This document shows, one piece after another, positions 19,330 to 29,362 of a stretch of 64,000 nt of DNA (the stretch's first letter is position 1; each line of letters begins with the position of its first letter). The DNA is from Methyloprofundus sedimenti (GTDB lineage: Bacteria; Pseudomonadota; Gammaproteobacteria; Methylococcales; Methylomonadaceae), in contig NZ_LPUF01000001.1 in assembly GCF_002072955.1 (NCBI RefSeq), positions 2,130,896-2,194,895 of the forward strand, given 5' to 3'. Below the pieces are notes generated by a model. The model was not told the DNA's origin. It searched no databases and worked only from the letters and a program-made list of their open reading frames with translations. Made by a program: the position numbers and the translations under genes.

Positions 19330-19331
19330 GA

Positions 19332-20213
19332 TTAGAAATGGTAGCCACTGCTCCAGTTAAGTTTATCGCGTAAGGTATGGAAAAAATCGTGATTCTCCGG
19401 GTGCAGAATAGTAATTGGGTTAGGGTCTTTTTTGATTAAAATTGTATCACTTATTAATACATCAGGAAGTGCAATATGATCGCATGTGACCTGGGCATTA
19501 ATTTCATTAGTTTTGATAAAGTTGATTTTAATTTCAGAGTTACCATCAATCACAATAGGGCGATTAGATAACGTGTGTGGATTAAGCGGGACTAACAGCA
19601 AGGCGTTCAATGCAGGATGAATAATTGGCCCGCCTGCTGATAAAGCATAGGCGGTTGAACCCGTGGGGGTGGATACAATTAAGCCATCCGAGCGCTGAGT
19701 ATTAAGAAATACGCCATCAATGGTTGTTTGTAATTCAATCATGCTGGGGGTTACCCAGCGGTGTATAACCACTTCGTTGACTGCAGTTTCTTGATGAATT
19801 ATTTGATCATTGCGTATTATTTTTGTGCGTAGTAAAAAACGCTGTTCCTGACGGTGCTTACCTTGCAGAATATCATCCAGTTTTGTGAGTAATTCATCAG
19901 GTGAAATATCCACTAAAAAACCAAGTCTGCCCAGATTAACCCCAATTAATGGAATATGACAACCCGCAGCGGCTCGAGCAGCCGTTAAAAAGGTCCCATC
20001 ACCCCCCACTGCAATAAGAATGTCACAGTGCTGAGCAAGAGATGACAAAGGGTAAATGGAGCCTGAAAAATCAGGAATTAGCTTGGCACTGATGGGGTCA
20101 ATAGCTACTTGATAGCGTGGCTTAAGAAATAGATAAAGTGCTTTTAGGGTGTCGGCTATTTCAGGATCGCTGGACTTTCCTAAAATGCCAATCGTTTTAA
20201 AGTCTGTAGGCAT
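19332..20213 (-). CDS. nadK: NAD kinase
   Basis: Phosphorylates NAD to NADP with ATP or polyphosphate in the cytoplasm. Key motifs are GGDGTFL (catalytic Asp), LGRLGFLVDI, NEVVIHR and SDGLIVSTPTGSTAYALSAGGP. The reading frame extends to 20243, but MPTDFKTIGILG at 20213 aligns with the family N-terminus and gives about 293 residues, the normal length; no strong ribosome site distinguishes the two. It is followed after two bases by recN, and is divergent from the Na/Pi-type gene. Function is clear from the motifs; only the start is uncertain. Confidence 0.96.
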   Translation of the reverse strand: MPTDFKTIGILGKSSDPEIADTLKALYLFLKPRYQVAIDPISAKLIPDFSGSIYPLSSLAQHCDILIAVGGDGTFLTAARAAAGCHIPLIGVNLGRLGFLVDISPDELLTKLDDILQGKHRQEQRFLLRTKIIRNDQIIHQETAVNEVVIHRWVTPSMIELQTTIDGVFLNTQRSDGLIVSTPTGSTAYALSAGGPIIHPALNALLLVPLNPHTLSNRPIVIDGNSEIKINFIKTNEINAQVTCDHIALPDVLISDTILIKKDPNPITILHPENHDFFHTLRDKLNWSSGYHF

Positions 20214-20297
20214 AAGTATTTTAAGCATCAGATAGGTGAGCAAGTATAGCCTATAATAGCCTTATATATTCCTTAGGTCGTAAATGGTTTGGTTAAG

Positions 20298-22109
20298 ATG
20301 ATAAAAAAAATACTGTTACCCATTATTTTCATGATTCTAGCGTATGCTTTATGGATAAGTGCTGATTTTAATCAAATTGCAGCGGGTGTGGCTATTTTTC
20401 TTTTTGGTATGCTGTCTTTAGAGCAGGGTTTTCAAACTTTTACGGGCGGGACTTTAGAGAAAATATTACGTGTCAGTACCGATAAACTATGGAAAAGTCT
20501 TGGTTTTGGGGTGATTTCAACGACATTGATGCAATCGAGTTCTTTGGTAACGGTTATTACGATTTCATTTTTGAGTGTTGGAATACTTGATTTAACGGCT
20601 GGCATAGGCATTATTTTTGGCGCCAATTTAGGGACAACGACCGGTGCATGGCTGATTGCCGGATTTGGTTTAAAAGTTAATATAGCTGCCTACGCTATGC
20701 CTATGCTGGTGTTTGGTATTTTACTGGTTTTTCAAAAGAATAAAGCATTAAACGGGCTGGGAGCTATCGTAGCGGGCATGGGGTTCCTGTTTTTAGGTAT
20801 ATTTTTTATGAAAGAAGGTTTTGAGACTTTTCGGGAAACCCTTAATTTAGCTGAATATGCTTTGACAGGTGTAAAGGGATTGTTAATTTTTACTCTGATT
20901 GGTATTGCGGCAACAGTGGTTATGCAGTCCAGCCATGCGACCATGGTCTTAATTATTACCGCTTTATCAGTACAGCAAATTAGCTATGAAAATGCTCTGG
21001 CATTGGCGATAGGCTCAAATATAGGCACGACGGTTACTGCGATTATTGGGGCAATGAGCGCTAATATTGAAGGCAAGCGTTTAGCCGGGGCGCATTTTAT
21101 ATTTAACTTAACGACCGGGATTATTGCCCTGCTATTTATAAACCAGTTTATTGATGCAGTTGACTGGATAGCCAAAGTGATACATATTTCAGCCAGTGAT
21201 CACACACTTAAACTTGCCATTTTTCATACTTTGTTCAATCTGATCGGTGTAGGCATTATGTTACCCTTTATCAATCAAATGGTGTCTTTGTTAGAAAAAG
21301 TATTTAAGGGGGAAAGCATTAAAATGGATCAACCTAAATACTTGAATGAATCAGTAATGGCATTCTCGGATACCTTGGTATCAGCCTTACGTCAGGAAAC
21401 GGTGCGTCTGTATCAACATGCCAGCCATATTATTTTAAAAACGATAGGCTTGTCTGCAAGTAATGTGTTTTCACAGCAGGATTTACAGCAACAGGTAGAT
21501 GCAAGTAAAAAAATAACGCCTTATGATGTAGATGCAGCCTATGAGCGTAGTGTAAAAGGAATCTATAGTTCAATTATTGCCTATATCAGTCAAGCGAGTT
21601 TTACCTGGGAAATGCAACAGTCGGGTAGTTTATATTGGTTACGTGAAGCCAACAGGCATATAGTCGAGGCGATTAAAGATACTAAGCATTTGCAGAAAAA
21701 CTTGTTAAAGATGCGCTTTTCTGCGAATCATTTTGTGAAGGACGAGTACCAGAAAATTCGTTTTCAAATTGCAGATTTATTGCGTGAATTAGAGTTATTT
21801 CGTATTCAGCTAGACGCGGAAGGAAGTGATATAGGCTTGTTATCCTTTGATGTTTATAAAGTAAAAATTAAAGAACAGGACCAACAAATGAATGCAAGAA
21901 TCGATGGTTTAATCAGAGAACATAAAATTTCGCCAGAAGCAGGAACGTCACTTATTAATGATAGTGCTTATATGTATGGGATAAAAAAGCATCTAGTCGA
22001 TATGGCAGAAACAGTCTTTGTGGTACAAAAAGCAAATACCTCGCAAGCTCAGCGCGAATTAGTGCTTGATGATAATGAGCTAGTGAAAGTGTTGCAGTCT
22101 GAAAATTAA
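20298..22109 (+). CDS. Na/Pi cotransporter family protein (NptA/PhoU-domain type)
   Basis: About 603 residues. The membrane half (1-320) contains two inverted repeats of the Na/Pi cotransporter II family, each with a QSS motif: LMQSSSLVTVITISFLSVG and VMQSSHATMVLIITALSVQ, plus GANLGTTTGAWL and GSNIGTTVTAI. The C-terminal half is a helical cytoplasmic PhoU-like domain. Such proteins move phosphate with sodium, though some act in export or regulation. TTG at 20289 is an alternative start three codons upstream. The small gene 21 bases downstream is probably co-transcribed. It is divergent from nadK. Confidence 0.92.
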   Translation: MIKKILLPIIFMILAYALWISADFNQIAAGVAIFLFGMLSLEQGFQTFTGGTLEKILRVSTDKLWKSLGFGVISTTLMQSSSLVTVITISFLSVGILDLTAGIGIIFGANLGTTTGAWLIAGFGLKVNIAAYAMPMLVFGILLVFQKNKALNGLGAIVAGMGFLFLGIFFMKEGFETFRETLNLAEYALTGVKGLLIFTLIGIAATVVMQSSHATMVLIITALSVQQISYENALALAIGSNIGTTVTAIIGAMSANIEGKRLAGAHFIFNLTTGIIALLFINQFIDAVDWIAKVIHISASDHTLKLAIFHTLFNLIGVGIMLPFINQMVSLLEKVFKGESIKMDQPKYLNESVMAFSDTLVSALRQETVRLYQHASHIILKTIGLSASNVFSQQDLQQQVDASKKITPYDVDAAYERSVKGIYSSIIAYISQASFTWEMQQSGSLYWLREANRHIVEAIKDTKHLQKNLLKMRFSANHFVKDEYQKIRFQIADLLRELELFRIQLDAEGSDIGLLSFDVYKVKIKEQDQQMNARIDGLIREHKISPEAGTSLINDSAYMYGIKKHLVDMAETVFVVQKANTSQAQRELVLDDNELVKVLQSEN

Positions 22110-22130
22110 TTTTTAAGAGAGTGGATTAAC

Positions 22131-22382
22131 ATGGGCAAAAAAAAATTATTACATAAACTGCAGGATTTTTTTAATGCAGACCAGCGTGAGAAAGAAAAAC
22201 GGTTCGAGGATATAAAAAAAATTCTGAAGCAGTTAAAAGACAAAGAAAGAAAAATAGCACAAAAACTTGCTGATTGTGATGACGCAGAAAAAGCAGCAGA
22301 ATTACAGCAGGAGTTAGATATTATTTATGCACAAAGAAGCAAAGGCGTTAAAATTATTAAGGACATGAATAATAAACCCTAA
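22131..22382 (+). CDS. small charged coiled-coil protein downstream of Na/Pi transporter
   Basis: An 83-residue, highly charged, soluble protein. Residues 16-62 (REKEKRFEDIKKILKQLKDK, then ERKIAQKLADCDD and AELQQELDIIYAQR) are almost wholly helical with heptad hydrophobics. No signal peptide or catalytic motif is seen. AAGAGAGTGG lies upstream of the ATG. The 21-base spacing from the transporter stop suggests a shared transcript and perhaps an accessory role for the transporter, which is inference. I do not recognise a named family. Confidence 0.72.
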   Translation: MGKKKLLHKLQDFFNADQREKEKRFEDIKKILKQLKDKERKIAQKLADCDDAEKAAELQQELDIIYAQRSKGVKIIKDMNNKP

Positions 22383-22920
22383 TTATTAGGCTCTTTTAAC
22401 AGCAGGCGGTTAACCGACAATTGAGACAACTCAGGCATATGACAAACAAAGCATATTCATGATCACTGAGATATTTCAACAAGCATTGCCTATTAGCAGT
22501 AGCAAGTATAATCAGACCGTTGTTGATTTTGTGGATTGCTTGAAGCCAAATATGGCAACTGAAACGCTTTTAAACCAAAGGCTATTATATGTCCCTTGCT
22601 TTTTTAAAAGGGATCAAGTAAAACCAGCCGCAAGCATAAATGACCTTTGACCAATTTTATATGTATATAAATAAAGCGTATTTAATGACCAGGAAAAAAG
22701 TAAAAAATGCAGAGTTAAGCCTCGCAAAGCGTAACTTGAAAGCGATACATACTATGCAAATTGGCGAAAGTGCAGTGCAACCTTCAGGATTACTCAACAT
22801 CTGGAACTACAGGGCAACGCATAAACAACTCGCTCCCAGCATAAAAGCAGTCAAAAGCATTAAAAAACATCGGGAAGTGTTTAACTCGGTTATTCAGCTA
22901 GCAAAAAGAAAAACCAGAGG
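22383..22920. other. gap upstream of acetate kinase, no supported gene
   Basis: Two overlapping short frames (22459-22650 and 22640-23011) are basic and low in recognisable structure; one runs into the acetate kinase gene. I treat them as spurious. The stretch probably holds the ackA promoter. No phosphoketolase or phosphotransacetylase gene, the common ackA neighbours, is present. Confidence 0.4.
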
Positions 22921-24213
22921 ATGTCACGTAAAACACTTCAAAATAATCACTTATTTACTGACTGGAAAACTGGATTTTTCTACAGTAAAGACGCATTACT
23001 TACTCTCTTGAAAATCAAAAAAAGCGCTGTTTTAGTACTAAATTCCGGCAGTTCATCCATAAAATATGCTTTGTTTGATATGCAGACACAAACTGCACAG
23101 ATACAAGGGTTGATTGACCGAATTGGTGATCAGGGAAGTGCGCATCAGTATCGTACTAAATCAGGTAGCACACAAACCTTTCCTGTCTTGATTGAAAATC
23201 ATCAACAAGGCCTAAAAGCAATTTTTCAGGTCTTATCAGAACTCTCTTTGCTGACAACTATTTCAGACTTGCTCTGCATAGGTCACCGGGTAGTCCACGG
23301 AGGTGAAAAGTTCTGTCAGCCTGCTTTAATAGATGCAGCGGTTTTAGCAGAAATAAAAAAAACGATCCCGCTTGCTCCTTTGCATAACCCTGCCAATACC
23401 ATCGGAATCGAGGAAGCAATGGATTATGCAAAGGGCGTGCCACAGGTTGCTGTATTTGATACTGCTTTTCATCAAACCATGCCTGATTATGCGTTTCGCT
23501 ATGCAGTGCCTACACAATGGTATGCAGAGCAAGGCGTGCGCCGTTATGGCTTTCATGGTACATCACATTTTTATGTTGCAAAACAGGCTGCACAGTACCT
23601 CAATAAACCTTTAGAAACGTTGAACCTGATTACCTTGCATTTAGGTAATGGTGCCAGTATGGCGGCCATTGCTGCGGGTGAAAGTATCGATACCACGATG
23701 GGCATGACGCCTTTAGAAGGTTTGATGATGGGTACGCGCAGTGGCGATTTAGACCCTGCTATAGTATTTTATTTAAGTCGTACGCTTGGGCTTGCCAATA
23801 ATGAAATTGATAATGCCTTAAATAAACAGAGCGGCTTAAAAGGTATTTGCGGTGAAAATGATATGCGTGCTGTGCATAAAATGGCGGACGAAGGCGATCA
23901 ACAAGCGCAGTTGGCATTGGCGATGTATAGTTATCGCATTAAAAAATATATCGGTGCATATACCGCAGTTTTAGGTCGAGTTGATGCTCTGGTCTTTACC
24001 GGCGGTATTGGTGAACATGATGCCTGGCTACGAGAACAGTGTTGTTCCGAGTTAAGCGTGCTGGGAATTGAGCTTGATGCTATAAAAAACCAGCAGTCAC
24101 AGGGTGACTTAAGAGAAATAAATCAGGCTGGATCATTAGCTAAAGTATTGGTTATAGCCACTAATGAAGAGCTGGAGATTGCGCAACAGGCGGAGCAGTG
24201 TGTGGTAGGTTAA
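22921..24213 (+). CDS. ackA: acetate kinase
   Basis: Interconverts acetate plus ATP with acetyl phosphate plus ADP. Family motifs are present: VLVLNSGSSSIKYALFD near the N-terminus, RRYGFHGTSH, HLGNGASMAAI, GMTPLEGLMMGTRSGDLDPA and FTGGIGEHDAWLRE. From ATG 22921 the product is 430 residues, but the first 29 do not look family-like. A TTG at 23008, just before KIKKSAVLVLNSG, gives a normal 401 residues, so translation may start there although neither start has a good ribosome site. It stands alone, without pta, suggesting use with phosphoketolase-derived acetyl phosphate or with a distant pta. Confidence 0.93.
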   Translation: MSRKTLQNNHLFTDWKTGFFYSKDALLTLLKIKKSAVLVLNSGSSSIKYALFDMQTQTAQIQGLIDRIGDQGSAHQYRTKSGSTQTFPVLIENHQQGLKAIFQVLSELSLLTTISDLLCIGHRVVHGGEKFCQPALIDAAVLAEIKKTIPLAPLHNPANTIGIEEAMDYAKGVPQVAVFDTAFHQTMPDYAFRYAVPTQWYAEQGVRRYGFHGTSHFYVAKQAAQYLNKPLETLNLITLHLGNGASMAAIAAGESIDTTMGMTPLEGLMMGTRSGDLDPAIVFYLSRTLGLANNEIDNALNKQSGLKGICGENDMRAVHKMADEGDQQAQLALAMYSYRIKKYIGAYTAVLGRVDALVFTGGIGEHDAWLREQCCSELSVLGIELDAIKNQQSQGDLREINQAGSLAKVLVIATNEELEIAQQAEQCVVG

Positions 24214-24382
24214 AGTAATTTATTGCTGGATATAATTTTAGGGTGATTTTCCCTATTTTCAATATTATCAAGAAGAATTACCCTGATAATCAAAAATAAA
24301 AGAAAATTTGCCTGAATTAACGGGTAATTTCAGGTTGTGAGGGCAAAATTGATTGATAATAATATAGTTAAGTTCAATATAA

Positions 24383-24910
24383 ATGAAAATATTTCCAACT
24401 AAACAAGAAAAAATTATCACTATCGCAATAGTATCTTTTTTATTAGGCATATCTATTGGATTATTAACAGCTTTAGAGAGTACGGAGCGAAAAGACTTAA
24501 TCCCTTCAGTTGCAGCTCTATTTGCAGCATTTTTTGGTGCATCTACAGCGTTTTTTCTAGAGTCTCGATCAAGGAAAAAAGAAAAACGAGAGGCTCAACT
24601 TGATGCTGCAAATCAACTCTTATACGTTCTTTTTGAACGGCTAAACATTATAAAATTATTCCAAATTGACTTTATTAGCCCTGTTAGAGATCAGTCAGAC
24701 AGAATGATAACTATGCAGCCAGTGGCTAATTTTCATACGCCAGAGTCCGAATTAAAGGTGGAAAAGGTTTCATTTTTATTCCAAACTTCTCATAAAGAAT
24801 TAATGTTCGAATTACATGTTGTAAATGAGCAATTTCAAGAAGCTGTAAATTCAATAATATATCGCTCACACATGCACTTAAATGTATTTCAGCCTTTATT
24901 AGAAATGTAG
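24383..24910 (+). CDS. membrane protein of unknown function, 3' end cut by an IS element
   Basis: A 175-residue reading frame with two predicted membrane helices, IITIAIVSFLLGISIGLLTAL (about 11-31, counted without its ends) and a second around 40-62 (AALFAAFFGASTAFFL), then a basic stretch RSRKKEKREAQ and a soluble helical tail. No family is recognised. The stop TAG at 24908-24910 lies inside the terminal repeat of the IS3-family element that starts at 24906, and its last codon is part host, part IS. The gene has therefore lost its natural C-terminus and may be non-functional. Confidence 0.6.
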   Translation: MKIFPTKQEKIITIAIVSFLLGISIGLLTALESTERKDLIPSVAALFAAFFGASTAFFLESRSRKKEKREAQLDAANQLLYVLFERLNIIKLFQIDFISPVRDQSDRMITMQPVANFHTPESELKVEKVSFLFQTSHKELMFELHVVNEQFQEAVNSIIYRSHMHLNVFQPLLEM

Positions 24911-24944
24911 TGGTCAAGTAAATTCGTACATAACGATCGGTTTT

Positions 24945-25785
24945 TTAAGCGGCTTCTTTCTCCGCTTGGATTGGGGTTAAATAATTGTTATAACTATGTA
25001 CACGGAAACTATTATAATACTTGATGTATTGCATAATATCTTTCTCTGCCTGTTCATAAGATGAATAAAAAGTCTTAGGCATCCATTCAGATTTAAAGCT
25101 TCTAAAACAACGCTCCATAGGTGCATTATCCCAACAGTTACCACGCCGACTCATGCTTTGCTTGATCTCATATTCCGACAATTGCTGCTGGAATACCTTA
25201 CTGGTGTAATGGCACCCCTGATCAGAATGAAACATCAAGTTCTTGGGCTCTCCTCTAGCCGCATAAGCTAATTTTAACGCTCGTGTAGTTAAATACTGAG
25301 TCAGGACTAGTTGAGCAAGCCCACCCCACGATACGGCGCGCATTTAAATCAATCACCAATGCTAAATATATCCAGCCTGTACCCGACCAAATATAGGTGA
25401 CATCACCACACCAAACTTGATTAGCCAGTTCGGTAGAAAATTCACGGTTTAAGTGGTTATCCGCTATGTTTGATGGCTTTTCAGCCACCTTGTAACGATG
25501 TGCGCCTGGCTGTTTACTTGTCAGCTCCGCTTCTTGCATTAAACTCCGTGTTTTGAAGCGTCCAACAGATTCACCTTGCTGTTTTAATTGAGCAGAAAGG
25601 GTACGACTCCCCGCTGAACTGCGGCTCGCTTCATGTAACGCAATAACCTTGGATTTTAACCTGTCTCGCTCAGGATCTACCTTGTTTGCATGCTTACGGT
25701 GGTAGTTGTAACTACTACGACTCATCTCAAATGTTTGCAATAATTCGCATTGTTTGTATTGCTCTCTTAACTCATCAATTAGCAT
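24945..25785 (-). pseudogene. IS3-family transposase OrfB, frameshifted
   Basis: The DDE integrase part of the transposase, split into 25255-25785 and 24945-25343. Relative to the intact copy at 47913-48752 it has an inserted base (and a neighbouring substitution) near 25288-25294, after SPDSV. The upstream part has the HTH_21 region (YNYHRKHANK) and VWCGDVTYIWSGTGWIYLA with the first catalytic Asp; the downstream part has MFHSDQGCHYTS (second Asp) and NCWDNAPMERCFRSFKSE (catalytic Glu). The element cannot make full OrfB itself but could be moved by copy 2. Confidence 0.88.
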
Positions 25786-26087
25786 TAAAATTGATACACG
25801 TCCGATATTAAGAGAGCTGAAGCCTTTTTTAAAATTTCTTTTTCCCTTGTTAATTTCTTTATTTGGGCTTCCAGGTCTTGAATCTTTTGCTGATCAGAAG
25901 TAATCGCTCGGCTTCCTTTTGGCGTAACACCATGACGCTCTTCTTTTAATTGAGTGACCCAACGGCGCATTGCTGTAGTACCAACGCCCATAGCTTCGCA
26001 AGCATCATTTATGGAATATGCCTGATCTAATACCAGACTGGCCGCTTCATGTTTAAATTCTGTTGTATAACTTTTTCGTTTACTCAT
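25785..26087 (-). CDS. IS3-family transposase OrfA
   Basis: A 100-residue helix-turn-helix protein (SYTTEFKHEAASLVLDQAYS, then INDACEAMGVGTTAMRRWV) with a C-terminal leucine-zipper-like stretch (KIQDLEAQIKKLTREKEIL). A slippery A-AAA-AAG heptamer lies in the right frame at 25824-25830 and the -1 frame stays open into orfB, so OrfAB fusion by programmed frameshifting is expected in the intact copy. The stop overlaps the orfB ATG region. Confidence 0.9.
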   Translation of the reverse strand: MSKRKSYTTEFKHEAASLVLDQAYSINDACEAMGVGTTAMRRWVTQLKEERHGVTPKGSRAITSDQQKIQDLEAQIKKLTREKEILKKASALLISDVYQF

Positions 26088-26158
26088 TGGTCTGCATCTT
26101 TGATTAAGGGGTTATTATAAACTCCTATCGTTTAGTACAGGATTATTAGACCACTACA

Positions 26159-26391
26159 ATTCAGAGAGCATGCCCGGTAAACTTTCAACTATTAAGGAAA
26201 AGTTGTTGGTCGAAGGAATATTAACAGATGAGGGTGCGTACCTTGTCGCATCGGAAGATATTCTTTTTAACTCTTCTAGCTACGCAGCTGCAATAGTGGC
26301 AGGAACTTCTCGTAGTGGTCCTCAAAGTTGGAAAACGGCAAAAGGGAAAACTATAAAGAAGGTCGAGGATGATGAGCTTAGCAATGCATAA
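26159..26391 (+). pseudogene. DUF4357 C-terminal domain fragment
   Basis: The 73-residue frame from ATG 26170 reads PGKLSTIKEKLLVEGIL, a segment around FNSSSYAAAIVAGTSRSGP, and W-K-x-x-x-GKTIKK, the DUF4357 domain usually found at the C-terminus of longer proteins (often with GIY-YIG nuclease domains). The frame is open to the left border of the IS element at 26158. The rest of the protein is missing, and the membrane-protein frame on the other side of the IS does not look like its N-terminal part. Confidence 0.65.
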
Positions 26392-26574
26392 CGAACAAGG
26401 TTAGATTGTGATCGCGAAGAGAGCCACAAAATGATGTTTAACAGAAGCGTAGGGGGCTACTATAGAATTACGGCATTAGGGTCAGCCAGCTTGATTTTGA
26501 GTGGGAAGCAAACATCATGCTCTCACAATCTTGTTATAACTAAAAAATCAACCAAACTAGTTGGTTATTTTGTG

Positions 26575-26817
26575 TTAGCTTTCAAAAGAAGTGCTTAATA
26601 AATAAAGAGTGTCTTTACTAAAGTCTTGTTCGTGGGGCCATTCAATTGAACCAAAGGCGACCTTTACTTGTTTAAAATAATTAATATCTTTTAATTCGTT
26701 GAATATGCCTTTGTCCAGAAAAGGACGGGCATCAAATAGCCTTACTTCCTTGTTTTCAAACGCTAACTTTAATACGTATTCTTGTTTTACTTCAACTCCA
26801 ACAACATAAGGGTTCAT
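26575..26817 (-). CDS. DUF2442 protein
   Basis: An 80-residue protein of the DUF2442 family: VEVKQEYVLKLAFENKEVRLFD, a short helix FLDKGIFNELKD, then YFKQVKVAFGSIEWPHEQDFSKDTLYLLS (quoted in parts). GGAAG precedes the ATG at 26817. It directly follows a DUF4160 gene, a pairing seen in many bacteria and sometimes suggested to be toxin-antitoxin-like; that role is unproven. This gene looks intact, while its partner is frameshifted. Confidence 0.82.
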   Translation of the reverse strand: MNPYVVGVEVKQEYVLKLAFENKEVRLFDARPFLDKGIFNELKDINYFKQVKVAFGSIEWPHEQDFSKDTLYLLSTSFES

Positions 26818-26826
26818 TTAAGCTTC

Positions 26827-27095
26827 CTATTTTAATGGGTCAATTTTAAAAATTGGCTCACCGTTCATTGCGAGCTCCCAGTCAGTCACAAGTTCATCTC
26901 TGTGAATTTCATTCAGGCATCCACAAGTTTCTGTTTGGCTTTTGGTAATTTACCTTCAATGATTGTCCCGCTAGGTATCTCAATAATAGCGTTATAATCT
27001 TGATAATACGCATGAATATGGGGTAGGCTGTGCTGTTGATTGTCGAAAAAGTACATGCGTATAATAATTCCGTAAAACATTGAAATTGTAGGCAT
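26827..27095 (-). pseudogene. DUF4160 gene, frameshifted near its 3' end
   Basis: From ATG 27095 the frame reads MPTISMFYGIIIRMYFFDN, then HSLPHIHAYYQDYNAIIEIP and KLPKAKQKLVDA, a typical DUF4160 start with the PHIHAYY motif. It then hits TGA near 26913. One base appears deleted (with a nearby G-to-A change) where the family continues with W-M; the other frame goes on with HRDELVTDWELAMNGEPIFK and stops at 26827, ten bases before DUF2442. The upstream in-frame Mets to 27158 are outside the family start. Confidence 0.72.
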
Positions 27096-27162
27096 ACGAA
27101 TTCCTAAAGTTGTGTAGGTTAGAGTTGGGGATGCTGTTCTAACCCAACTTTTTCGCACATGC

Positions 27163-27190
27163 GTTGGGTTACGAAAAGATGTAACCCAAC
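27163..27190. terminator. hairpin downstream of purB
   Basis: A perfect 10-bp stem GTTGGGTTAC / GTAACCCAAC with an 8-base loop lies 13 bases after the purB stop. It belongs to a repeat type common in such genomes (GTTGGGTTA motifs occur again at 27120-27150), and could end purB transcription, although it lacks a clear T-tract. Confidence 0.5.
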
Positions 27191-27202
27191 CTACCTATTG
27201 GC

Positions 27203-28657
<1,455 letters not shown>

Positions 28658-28741
28658 TTAAGCGCTGCTAAGGTTTGTTGCAAACAGCTTGTATTTTTTG
28701 GCAATTCCATTTGCCGCACAGTATGCTTTTATTAGTTTAGG

Positions 28742-29362
28742 TTATTCTTTTTGACCGTCATCGTTAGCGTCAGACCAGTCATGACGTATTATTTTGAAAT
28801 TTTTTCGCCAGCCTTCAACGTCGCCATAGTCAACAAACTTTAGCGTGCGTTCGTGCGTGTCCAGACGTCGTTGTGCATGTTTTATCGGGCACCAGTATTG
28901 TTCTGTACGAGCAATAACTTCGCGTGTGTAGGCAATCAGGCCGTTGCCATAACCACAATAGACACAATTCAATGATTCGATAGCATTCAGATAAGGCAGG
29001 CGGTGCCGGTCAATAACGATATGCTTGGATCGATTCACCAGTGGGATACCATAGATACGAAAGCAGGTATGTTGAAAAAAGCTAATCGATATATCCAGAA
29101 TAACCAGAGGTACTATTAAACTGTAGATAATGGGTGATGATAAGATATGAGCCATAGGCGCTTTACGCAAATAACTCCATAAACCAGTTCGTTGCTGGCG
29201 TAGCAAACGGCGTACATTTCGCTCAAAAACCACTTTGCCACGTCGTAGATTGTAATGAAATAGTTCACGCCTGTCTTTTAATAGGCGCTCGATTTCAGCT
29301 TCCAGTTCCTGTTGGGTTACCCGCAGGCGTTCAATAATTTCATCTAACTTCGTTTTAACCAT
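28742..29362 (-). CDS. conserved-looking membrane protein with Cys/His motif, function unknown
   Basis: With ATG 29362 it is 206 residues; the frame extends to 29479. Residues 3-55 are a charged coiled coil (DEIIERLRVTQQELEAEIER and on), 73-100 a hydrophobic membrane segment (SSPIIYSLIVPLVILDISIS), and the C-terminal half soluble with an unusual set of conserved-looking residues: CVYCGYGNGL (C133, C136) and EQYWCPIKHA (C158, H162). Spacing of three Cys and one His suggests a metal site. I do not recognise a named family. It lies alone between purB and a 0.9-kb gap. The start choice is uncertain. Confidence 0.72.
   Translation of the reverse strand: MVKTKLDEIIERLRVTQQELEAEIERLLKDRRELFHYNLRRGKVVFERNVRRLLRQQRTGLWSYLRKAPMAHILSSPIIYSLIVPLVILDISISFFQHTCFRIYGIPLVNRSKHIVIDRHRLPYLNAIESLNCVYCGYGNGLIAYTREVIARTEQYWCPIKHAQRRLDTHERTLKFVDYGDVEGWRKNFKIIRHDWSDANDDGQKE

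Larger units (their letters stand above)
24906..26158 (-). mobile_element. IS3-family insertion sequence, copy 1 (1253 bp)
   Basis: Ends are TGTAGTGG and CCACTACA inverted repeats; orfA and orfB read leftward. A nearly identical copy lies at 47874-49125 and a 5' fragment at 47036-47355. Copy 1 is one base longer than copy 2, and the extra base frameshifts orfB. The bases beside the ends are AAA and ATT, so no 3-bp target duplication is seen, unlike copy 2, which has TTC on both sides. Confidence 0.92.

Noticed and set aside
22921-23007. First 29 codons of the acetate kinase frame as a targeting peptide
   Set aside because: There is no hydrophobic or signal character, and the family length fits a start at TTG 23008.
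22459-23011. Two overlapping frames upstream of acetate kinase (63 and 123 residues)
   Set aside because: They are basic, low in structure, overlap each other and the acetate kinase frame, and show no family resemblance.
26392-26574. Possible gene between the DUF4357 fragment and DUF2442
   Set aside because: No frame of useful length or similarity; the gap is non-coding.
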